DNA of 64,000 nucleotides from JAJPKR01 sp050746125 (GTDB lineage Bacteria; Acidobacteriota; Terriglobia; Terriglobales; SCQP01), in assembly GCA_050746125.1 (NCBI GenBank), contig JBOGKX010000040.1, forward strand, positions 60,715-124,714. The letters run 5' to 3'. The notes beneath the pieces were generated by a model. The model made no database searches, was not told the origin of the DNA, and was given only the letters and a program-made list of their open reading frames with translations. A program made the translations under genes and the position numbers. This document shows, in pieces, positions 1 to 6,532 of the stretch (the first letter of the stretch is position 1; the number at the start of each line of letters is the position of its first letter).

Positions 1-29
1 CCTCGCATGACGGGCGATACACTGGGGCC

Positions 30-551
30 ATGCCACAGGCCAATCGCCTCAAGCTGCCTACCGCCACAGTCAAAGAGCAATTCGCAAGCAAGGACGCATG
101 GAACCACGCCCGCTCCGCCGACGGGGCCGATTTTTTTACGTTCGGCTACAGCGCCAGGAAGACGGAGGAAATAATCGTCCTTCTGGTGCAGCACGGCATT
201 CAGACCGTGGTTGACATCCGATATAACCCGGTGAGCATGTACAGGCCAGAATTGAGCAAGCGGAATCTTGCGACAGTGCTGGCGAAGAACGGAATCGGCT
301 ACGTCCACATGCCAGAATTTGGAGTGCCGCGGGACATTCGCGCCAAGGCAATCGAGGCCGGGCGCCGGGACGTGATCTGGAACTGGTACGACAAGTATGT
401 GATCGCGCCCCTCGTGACGCTCTACCACTTCCTTAACGCCTATGAACATCCGGTGGCGATGATGTGTACCGAAGTGAACCCCCGCGAGTGCCACCGACAT
501 CGCCTGTCGGTGGCCTTGGAAAAAATGGGGCTGACCAGCTTCGATTTGTAA
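30..551 (+). CDS. DUF488 family protein
   Basis: A 173-residue protein of the DUF488 family, whose biochemical role is not settled. The family pattern is clear: an N-terminal block FFTFGYSARKTEEI followed by VVDIRYNP (about residues 35-70), and the C-terminal signature CTEVNPRECHRHR (about 147-159), which matches the conserved C-x-E-x-x-P-x-x-C-H-R cluster thought to form the active or metal-binding site. No signal peptide or membrane segment is seen, so it should be cytoplasmic. The next gene begins 3 bases after the stop, so the two are almost certainly co-transcribed. The ATG has no strong ribosome site, and a later start is possible because the conserved region begins only near residue 34. 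Confidence 0.85.
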   Translation: MPQANRLKLPTATVKEQFASKDAWNHARSADGADFFTFGYSARKTEEIIVLLVQHGIQTVVDIRYNPVSMYRPELSKRNLATVLAKNGIGYVHMPEFGVPRDIRAKAIEAGRRDVIWNWYDKYVIAPLVTLYHFLNAYEHPVAMMCTEVNPRECHRHRLSVALEKMGLTSFDL

Positions 552-554
552 ACC

Positions 555-1352
555 ATGGCCCGAGAGGAAACTAAGCGTGCGCTGATCGTCGTTCGCACGT
601 ACCCCACCCCCGCGAGAAGAGGCATTGAGGTTTCATGTACTGCGGCAGTGACGGACGGGGGCGAATGGCTGAGGCTTTTCCCGGTTCCCTGGAGATTTCT
701 CGAAGAGGACCAGCAATTTAGGCGCTACCAGTGGGTCGAATTGACCGTAACGAAGGCAACAGATCCGCGTCCCGAAAGCTATAAGCTCCGCCAAAACGGC
801 ATAAGGATTCTCTCGCCTCCCCTGAGCACCGCTAGGAGATGGAAAGAGAGAAAGCGATACGTTCTCCCGCAAGTGGCACACTGCCTGTGCTGCCTGAAAA
901 AAGAATGCGACGAGAAGGGATTCCCGACTCTGGGGGTTTTCCGCCCGAGGTCAATTGAAGGGCTAGACATTGATTCGGAAAGCGCGAGTTGGACGCCGGC
1001 GCAGCTGGCGATCTTAAGGCAGGGACTTCTGTTTAAACAGTCACCCATAACTGAGTTGGAGAAAATCCCATTCAGCTTCAGGTACCGGTTTCACTGCGCG
1101 GATGAAACATGCCCGGGTCATCGGTTAATTTGCACGGACTGGGAGATGGGCCAGGCGTACAGGAAGTGGAGAACAGACTACGGAACGCAATGGGAAGAAA
1201 AATTTAGGCGGCGTTTCGAGTTCGAAATGATCCACGAGAGGGAGACCCACTTTTACGTTGGAACAGTGCACGCCCACCCACGCACGTGGATCATTGTCGG
1301 CCTGTTTTATCCCCCTCCTCCAATTGAGCCGCAAGGTCTCTTCGACGCATGA
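555..1352 (+). CDS. Conserved hypothetical protein, cysteine-rich, partner of DUF488
   Basis: A 265-residue protein that I do not recognise with certainty. It opens with a beta-rich block (RALIVVRTYPTP, then DGGEWLRLFPVPWRFL) of the kind found in small nucleic-acid-binding barrels, which is only a guess at function. Two cysteine clusters follow, CLCCLKKEC near residues 113-121 and CADETCPGH near 183-191, together with several histidines, so a zinc or iron-sulfur site is plausible. No signal peptide or membrane span is visible. It lies 3 bases downstream of the DUF488 gene, so the pair probably acts together. A shared role in handling modified nucleic acid or nucleotides is speculation. Confidence 0.7.
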   Translation: MAREETKRALIVVRTYPTPARRGIEVSCTAAVTDGGEWLRLFPVPWRFLEEDQQFRRYQWVELTVTKATDPRPESYKLRQNGIRILSPPLSTARRWKERKRYVLPQVAHCLCCLKKECDEKGFPTLGVFRPRSIEGLDIDSESASWTPAQLAILRQGLLFKQSPITELEKIPFSFRYRFHCADETCPGHRLICTDWEMGQAYRKWRTDYGTQWEEKFRRRFEFEMIHERETHFYVGTVHAHPRTWIIVGLFYPPPPIEPQGLFDA

Positions 1353-1453
1353 CCCTCTGGCGCCCCGCTCAGGCGAGGCCGCCACCACAGCAACACGGGA
1401 TTAGGACACTACCGTCAAGCGCGCCTCTGCGCGGTGGCTTTGCCCGTCCCGCC

Positions 1454-1459
1454 TATAAT
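1454..1459 (+). promoter_or_regulatory. -10 box of the RNase P RNA promoter
   Basis: A perfect TATAAT lies 10 bases before the first base of the RNase P P1 helix, which is the right distance for a start of transcription at about 1466-1470. No convincing -35 box is seen at 16-18 bases upstream. The 12-base context CCTATAATTGAA recurs exactly in front of eno. Confidence 0.6.
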
Positions 1460-1469
1460 TGAATTTGAT

Positions 1470-1880
1470 CCAGGCGGGCGGGCAATCGCCCCCGTGCCGC
1501 GCGCAGGCGCTGGCGGCGGGGGAGGAAAGTCCGGACTCCACAGGGCGGCGTGCTGGCTAACGGCCAGGGGTGCGGCTTCACAAAGCCGCGTCACGGAGAG
1601 TGCCACAGAAAACATACCGCCGCGCCGCAAGGCGCGGTAAGGGTGAAAAGGTGCGGTAAGAGCGCACCGCTCCGCCGGCGACGGCGCGAGGCAGGGAAAA
1701 CCCCACGCGGAGCAAGACCAAATAGGAGGGGAGTCTCGCCGCAAGGCGAGGCGCGGGCCGGCCCGGTCCGCTAGCACTCTCGGGTAGGTCGCTAGAGGCG
1801 GCCAGCAATGGCCGTTCGAGAGGAATGATTGCCGCCCCGCCTTTGCGCGAGGTACAGAATCCGGCTTATAGCCCGCCTGG
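1470..1880 (+). ncRNA. rnpB: RNase P RNA, bacterial type A
   Basis: The catalytic RNA of ribonuclease P, which trims tRNA 5-prime leaders. The strongly conserved 5-prime core GAGGAAAGTCCGGACTCC is at about 1520-1540, the P4/CR region AGAGTGCCACAGAAA follows near 1598, and the 3-prime core with the GAGGAATGATTGCC and ACAGAATCCGGCTTATAG elements is at 1819-1871. The terminal helix P1 closes perfectly: ten bases at 1470-1479 pair with 1871-1880, which fixes both ends and gives 411 nucleotides. Several apparent reading frames in this stretch are artefacts of the structured RNA. It is followed after 40 bases by aroA. Confidence 0.97.
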
Positions 1881-1920
1881 ACCAAACTTCACGGCCACCG
1901 CGCCGCGTTCCCAGCACGAA

Positions 1921-3225
1921 ATGTCCACGCAAGTGATTCGCCCCGCCCGCAATCTCGCCGGTTCGGTGCGGCCGCCCGGCGATAAATCCATCTCCCATCG
2001 CTGCGGCATGCTGGGCGCTCTCGCCACCGGCACGTCGCGCTTCACTAACTTCTCGACCGGCGCGGACTGTGCCTCCACGCTCGCTTGTATGCAAGCCCTA
2101 GGCGCGCGCGTGGAGCGCTCGAACGATGCCGTCACCGTCACCGGCGTCGGACTACGAGGCTTGCGCCCCCCAGCCGCCCCGCTCGATGCCGGCAACTCCG
2201 GCTCCACGATTCGCATGCTCTCCGGCATCCTGGCCGCCCAAAGCTTTGCCTCCACCATCGCCGGCGACGCCTCGCTGGCGCGCCGGCCGATGCAGCGCAT
2301 CATGGAACCCTTGCGCCAGATGGGCGCGCTCATTGACTCCGCTGCCAGCGGCCGCCCGCCGTTGCAATTCGCGCCCGTTCCTCGTGGCCTGCACGGCATC
2401 GAGTACGCCCTGCCGGTCGCCAGCGCCCAGGTCAAATCCGCCGTGCTGTTGGCCGGCCTCTTTGCCCAGGGAGCGACCGTGGTCGTCGAGCCGCTGCCTA
2501 CCCGCGATCACACCGAGATCCTGCTGCGTCAGTGCGGCGTGCCCGTAGTCGCGCGCGGCGGGCGCATCGAACTGCGCGGTCCGGCCGCCGAGCTGCGCCC
2601 GCTCGAGATCGCCATTCCCGGTGATCCCAGTTCGGCGGCATTTTTTCTCTGCGCCGCGGCCATGTTTCCCGAAGCCACGCTGGTCGTCGGGGGGATCAGC
2701 CTGAATCCCCGCCGCGCCGCCTTGCTCGACGTCTTGCGCCGCCTCGGCGCCCGCGTCGGCATCGTGGAGATCGCCGAGGCCGGCGGCGAGTTGACCGGCA
2801 GCCTTAGCGTTGCCGGCCCTGCCGCCGGCACTCTGCGCGGCACCCGCATTGAGGGCCCCGAAACCGTGGCCTTGATCGATGAAATCCCGGTGCTGGCCGT
2901 GCTCGCCACCGCTTGCGGAGGCGGCATCCACTTCGCCGATGCCGGCGAATTGCGTGTCAAGGAGAGCGACCGCATCGCCAGCATCGCCGCCAACCTGCGC
3001 CGCATGGGCGCGGTCTGCGAGGAGCGCCCCAACGGTCTCGTTGTGCCCGGTCCGCAGCCGTTGCATGGTGCCGCGCTCGAAAGCTACGGCGATCACCGCA
3101 TCGCCATGGCCTTCGCCGTCGCTGGCCTCATCGCCGATGCCCCCGTGGAGATCGCCGATGCCGGCTGCGCCTCCATTTCCTATCCGGAGTTCTACGCCAC
3201 CCTGGAGCGCATCGCCGAGCGTTAG
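1921..3225 (+). CDS. aroA: 3-phosphoshikimate 1-carboxyvinyltransferase (EPSP synthase)
   Basis: Catalyses the sixth step of the shikimate pathway, joining phosphoenolpyruvate to shikimate 3-phosphate. The 434-residue product has the family signatures: RPPGDKSISHR near residues 16-26, AGNSGSTIRML near 87-97, the LPTRDHTEILL block near 190, and ESDRIASIA plus GDHRIAMAFA towards the C-terminus. The open frame extends upstream into the RNase P RNA, so the start is placed at the ATG at 1921, just before the first conserved residues. No clear Shine-Dalgarno is present there. It is a monocistronic-looking gene converging on the DUF892-like gene. Confidence 0.95.
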   Translation: MSTQVIRPARNLAGSVRPPGDKSISHRCGMLGALATGTSRFTNFSTGADCASTLACMQALGARVERSNDAVTVTGVGLRGLRPPAAPLDAGNSGSTIRMLSGILAAQSFASTIAGDASLARRPMQRIMEPLRQMGALIDSAASGRPPLQFAPVPRGLHGIEYALPVASAQVKSAVLLAGLFAQGATVVVEPLPTRDHTEILLRQCGVPVVARGGRIELRGPAAELRPLEIAIPGDPSSAAFFLCAAAMFPEATLVVGGISLNPRRAALLDVLRRLGARVGIVEIAEAGGELTGSLSVAGPAAGTLRGTRIEGPETVALIDEIPVLAVLATACGGGIHFADAGELRVKESDRIASIAANLRRMGAVCEERPNGLVVPGPQPLHGAALESYGDHRIAMAFAVAGLIADAPVEIADAGCASISYPEFYATLERIAER

Positions 3226-3245
3226 CGCTGTTGCCGGCCGCGCCG

Positions 3246-3761
3246 TTAAGCCGCGCGCTCGCCGCTGATGGGCGGAAACGCCTCGTCCACCGCCTCCGGC
3301 CCGCAGCTCGCCAGAAACTCCGCCATCCCTTGCTCCTCCCGCCGGATGCGGTCGAAGAGGGGCGCGTGGTCGGAGTGGCCGAGATTGCGCGCGATCTGCG
3401 CCAAGACAAGATAGAGGGCCGCCTCGAACTCCTCGACCGAATAGTCGGCCAGCGTTTGCGAAAGCGCCTTGTCTTCCTTCTCGCCTTCGAGCGCCGACTT
3501 GACCGTGCCGATCAGTCCGGGGCTGATCGGAGATTGCACGGAAGCCTTGCCGCTCGTGGGTTGCCCCCCCAAGGACTGGATCACGCCGCGCACCGTTTCC
3601 CGGTGCTCGATGGTTTCCCCTCGGTGCTGTTCGACGCGCTCCTTGATCTTCGGCGAGTTGATTTCCTGAGCCCGCTTCTCGAGATGGTCCACCAGTGCGC
3701 TTTCCATCGCCAGCGCGCGGTTGAGGTGCAGTAAATACCGGTCTTGCTCGGTTGAAGGCAT
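3246..3761 (-). CDS. DUF892-like ferritin-fold protein
   Basis: A 171-residue, mostly alpha-helical, acidic protein resembling the DUF892 (YciE/YciF) ferritin-like family, which is induced by stress in enterobacteria but has no proven reaction. Helices carry the expected metal-ligand spacing, with glutamates and histidines in ALAMESALVDHL (near 16-27) and EQHRGETIEHRETV (near 44-57). The middle contains a QSLGGQP turn typical of the family. The start at 3761 is chosen because GGAG lies a normal distance upstream; a longer in-frame start has no support. The diiron character is inferred from the fold, not shown. Confidence 0.65.
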   Translation of the reverse strand: MPSTEQDRYLLHLNRALAMESALVDHLEKRAQEINSPKIKERVEQHRGETIEHRETVRGVIQSLGGQPTSGKASVQSPISPGLIGTVKSALEGEKEDKALSQTLADYSVEEFEAALYLVLAQIARNLGHSDHAPLFDRIRREEQGMAEFLASCGPEAVDEAFPPISGERAA

Positions 3762-3869
3762 ACAAGTCTCCTGCCGCCCGCGGCGGCGGGCCGGCATCTC
3801 CTTCCTGATGCCGCTTCCTAAATGGGCGTTGCGCCCGCTAGGCGGCTAGACTAGAAACAGGAGTGCGCC

Positions 3870-4031
3870 ATGGCGGAAGAACCCGCGCGCAAGCAGCAAG
3901 AGAAATCAAGGGATGAGCCTGAGCCGGCCGCGCCGCTCGATTGGGACGACGTGGTGGCGGAAAGCTTTCCCGCCAGCGATCCGCCCCCCGGCCCCATTCG
4001 CGTCGGGCCGCCTCGCCGCCAAGCCGCCTGA
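3870..4031 (+). CDS. Small acidic conserved protein (ESFPASDPP motif)
   Basis: A 53-residue reading frame starting at ATG 3870 behind a good AGGAG site. After a charged lysine/glutamate-rich N-terminus it has the compact motif WDDVVAESFPASDPPPG at about residues 25-41. The ESFPASDPP core recurs in small, unannotated bacterial proteins, which argues that this is a real gene although it is very short. No membrane segment or signal peptide. Function unknown. It is transcribed away from the ferritin-like gene and points toward the end of the amidohydrolase. Confidence 0.65.
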   Translation: MAEEPARKQQEKSRDEPEPAAPLDWDDVVAESFPASDPPPGPIRVGPPRRQAA

Positions 4032-4052
4032 TCCTTCCGGCGGCCTAGTCCT

Positions 4053-5492
4053 CTAGTAGACGCCGACGGTGCCGCGCACCGACTCCAACAACACGTGCGA
4101 ACTGTAGCCGACGCCGTCCTTGAATACCAATTGCACCTTCTCGATATCCGCGATCTTGGCCGCCGGATTGCCGGCAATCACGACCAAATCGGCGGCTTTG
4201 CCCACCGCGATCGTGCCGAGGCGGTCCTGTTCGTGGAGAAAAACGGCGCCGTTTTCGCTGGCAATGTGAATCGCCTCGGTCGGCGTAAATCCGCCCTCGA
4301 CCAGCAACTCCACCTCGCGCTGATCGCCGAAACCAGCCAGATCGCCGCCGTAACCGGTCGGATCCTCGCCGGCCAGCAATAAGCCGCCTGCGGCCACGAA
4401 GTCGCGCTCGAACTCCATCTCTTTTTTCAACAGCGTCGGCCAGGGTGAATCCGTTTCCGCGCCGATCTGCGCCCGCCGCGCCAAATAAGCCACCCGCGCC
4501 TGTGGTGACATCGCCGCCAGCACGCGCTCCTCGAGCGGCGGCCGGTTAGGCACGAAGGTCTCGAAAACCGGCAATGTGGAGGTCACCGCCACGTGATGCT
4601 CCACCAAGTCTCGAATCGTCTTCTGCACCGCCGCCCCGCCCACGTCGATCTTGGCCAGCGTCCGCGCCGTCTCTGCCTGTGTGGGGCAGGAGTCCGGCCG
4701 CTTATCCGGGTCGAACTCGGTATCGACCATCAGCCCGTGTTCGAGGTCGTCGATCCCCAGCGCGGCGGCCTCTTGAAAGCCGATCGAGCAGAGGTGCCCG
4801 GTGATCGTCAGCCCGTGGCGATGCGCCTCGCGCACCGCAGCCGCCAATTCGGCCCGCGTGATGTGCATGTACGCCTTGAAGGAGGTAACGCATTCGTCGG
4901 CCCAGTAATTCACGGTTTGCGTGGCGTCGGCGGGGCCGCGCAGCGCGTGCATTTGCAGCGTGAAGGCGCCCGGCCCCTCGAGATACGGCCCGGTGACATG
5001 CAGTTTAGGTCCCGGAACCAGGCCGCGATCGATCCATTGCTTCAGTTCCAGGTCGGCGTAAGGCTCGATGCTGCCGGTCGTGCGCAGCGAGGTTACGCCG
5101 CTGGCCAAATACAACCGCGGGAAGCTGTAGGCCTGCTCGTTATAGAGCGGCGCCAGCCGGCCGGCGGGATAGAACATGTGGTCGTGCATGCCCACCAGCC
5201 CCGGAATCACCGTCACGCCTTGCAACTCGAGCACTTGGGCGCCGCTCGGCACGCGGACCGCGGCGCTGGGGCCGGCGGCCGCGATTTTGCCGCCGCGCAG
5301 CACGATCGTCTGGTCCTCGCGCGGAGCCGCGCCGGTGCCGTCAATCACCCGCACGTGTTCGAGTGCCACGACCGGCGCCGTAACCGTGACGTATTGGCGC
5401 ACCGCCGGCGAGAGCGGCGGCATCGCCTGCGCCAGTGCCAACGCTGCCGTGCCGGCCAAAATCGCGCCGATCCTCGCGATGGTCTTCGGCAT
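4053..5492 (-). CDS. Secreted amidohydrolase family protein
   Basis: A 479-residue metal-dependent hydrolase of the amidohydrolase superfamily (imidazolonepropionase/prolidase-like type). The start at 5492 gives an N-terminal signal peptide (about residues 1-22, ending LALAQA) behind GGGAG; the longer frame has no ribosome site. The metal-binding H-x-H is GMHDHMF (His103, His105), followed by TGHLCSIG, DLEHGL and a late GEDPTGYGGD metal-ligand region, then the family-typical tail GTIAVGKAADLVVIAGNP. The substrate cannot be told from sequence; cyclic imides, dipeptides or related amides are usual for secreted members. Divergent from the polysaccharide export gene. Confidence 0.85.
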   Translation of the reverse strand: MPKTIARIGAILAGTAALALAQAMPPLSPAVRQYVTVTAPVVALEHVRVIDGTGAAPREDQTIVLRGGKIAAAGPSAAVRVPSGAQVLELQGVTVIPGLVGMHDHMFYPAGRLAPLYNEQAYSFPRLYLASGVTSLRTTGSIEPYADLELKQWIDRGLVPGPKLHVTGPYLEGPGAFTLQMHALRGPADATQTVNYWADECVTSFKAYMHITRAELAAAVREAHRHGLTITGHLCSIGFQEAAALGIDDLEHGLMVDTEFDPDKRPDSCPTQAETARTLAKIDVGGAAVQKTIRDLVEHHVAVTSTLPVFETFVPNRPPLEERVLAAMSPQARVAYLARRAQIGAETDSPWPTLLKKEMEFERDFVAAGGLLLAGEDPTGYGGDLAGFGDQREVELLVEGGFTPTEAIHIASENGAVFLHEQDRLGTIAVGKAADLVVIAGNPAAKIADIEKVQLVFKDGVGYSSHVLLESVRGTVGVY

Positions 5493-5521
5493 TGTGCTCC
5501 CGCTCCCCCTGTTTGGGCGAA

Positions 5522-5548
5522 TTGACGGCATTCGGCGCGGCCTAGATC
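5522..5548 (+). promoter_or_regulatory. Weak promoter candidate for the export gene
   Basis: TTGACG at 5522-5527 and TAGATC at 5543-5548 with a 15-base spacer lie in the 76-base gap between the divergent amidohydrolase and export genes. The spacer is short and the -10 poor, so this is a low-confidence call. Confidence 0.25.
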
Positions 5549-5568
5549 CTGCCAAGGCCGGGATCTGC

Positions 5569-6504
5569 ATGCGCCGCTTCACCCGTTCCTTGCTCCTCTT
5601 CTGCTGCGTCGCGGCCTATGCCGCCGCCCAGCAGGCGCCGCCGCCCATCGAGCATACTCCCGAACCTCTGGCGCCGGCTCGCCTTGCGCCCGGCGATCTA
5701 GTGGACGTCACCGTTTTTCAGACCCCCGAGCTCGCCACCATCGCCCGCCTCGACGACCGTGGCGCGCTGCGCATGCCCATCGTCGGCGCCGTGCCGCTTG
5801 CCGGCGATACCGTCGATGAAGCCGAAGGCGCGATTGCCAGCCGCTTGCGCTTGAGCGGCTATCTGCTCGCGCCGCAAGTGCAGTTGCTCGTTCGCCAGTA
5901 TGCCGGCGTGCCGGTGACCGTGCTGGGCGCCGTGCGCAGCCCCGGCGTTTACTATGCCCGCCAGGATCGCGGCCTGTTGGCGGTGCTGGCGCAAGCCGGC
6001 GGCTTTGCCTCCGAGGCCGGTGAAGCCGTGCTCGTGACGCACGCTGCCGCCGCTGGCGCGGCGCCCAAGCGCGTGAGCATCAGCCTGCCTGCCCTGGCCC
6101 GCGGCCAGGCCGATCCCGATCTCACGCTGCGCGCCGGCGACGTGGTGCGCGTGCTGCCCGCGGCGGAGATCTACGTTGGCGGCCAGGTGCGCCTGCCCGG
6201 GCGCTTTACTCTGCCGGCTGGCGGCCTGACCCTGCTCGAGGCGCTCAGCATGGCCGGCGGAATCAAAAGCGGCGCCGGCCAGAGCCGTACCTGGATTGTC
6301 CACGTCGGCCAAGACGGGCGGCGCGTTCCCGTCTTCGTCAACTTGGGCCGCATTCGCGCCGCCCGCGCCTCCGATCCGGTGTTGCGCCCCTACGATTTTG
6401 TGTACGTGCCGGCCAATCTCGCCAAGCTCAGCCTCTTGCGCGGCGGCGAGGTGGCTCTCGCCGCCAGCATGACGATTTTTACCGGCTTGATCATCTTTCA
6501 CTAG
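5569..6504 (+). CDS. Polysaccharide export protein (Wza/GumB-like, SLBB domains)
   Basis: A 311-residue periplasmic/outer-membrane export protein. The start at 5569 gives a signal peptide (residues 1-20, ending AAYAAAQ). The Poly_export domain begins at LAPGDLVDVTVFQTPELA (about 42-58), followed by two SLBB-type repeats, VTVLGAVRSPGVYYARQ (about 123-139) and IYVGGQVRLPGRFTLPAGG (about 203-221). A C-terminal hydrophobic stretch ends in IFTGLIIFH. Family members form the outer-membrane channel for capsule or exopolysaccharide, working with the chain-length protein encoded 28 bases downstream. No glycosyltransferase or Wzx/Wzy gene is nearby, so the sugar-making genes must be elsewhere. Confidence 0.9.
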   Translation: MRRFTRSLLLFCCVAAYAAAQQAPPPIEHTPEPLAPARLAPGDLVDVTVFQTPELATIARLDDRGALRMPIVGAVPLAGDTVDEAEGAIASRLRLSGYLLAPQVQLLVRQYAGVPVTVLGAVRSPGVYYARQDRGLLAVLAQAGGFASEAGEAVLVTHAAAAGAAPKRVSISLPALARGQADPDLTLRAGDVVRVLPAAEIYVGGQVRLPGRFTLPAGGLTLLEALSMAGGIKSGAGQSRTWIVHVGQDGRRVPVFVNLGRIRAARASDPVLRPYDFVYVPANLAKLSLLRGGEVALAASMTIFTGLIIFH

Positions 6505-6532
6505 TCTTCCACTCGGCCCGGCTTTCCCCGCC

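Noticed and set aside
1415..1885. Open frames on both strands within the RNase P RNA
   Set aside because: Structured RNA gene; no protein-like pattern.
2152..3765. Minus-strand open frame of 537 codons over aroA
   Set aside because: Antisense shadow of aroA joined to part of the DUF892-like gene in the wrong frame.
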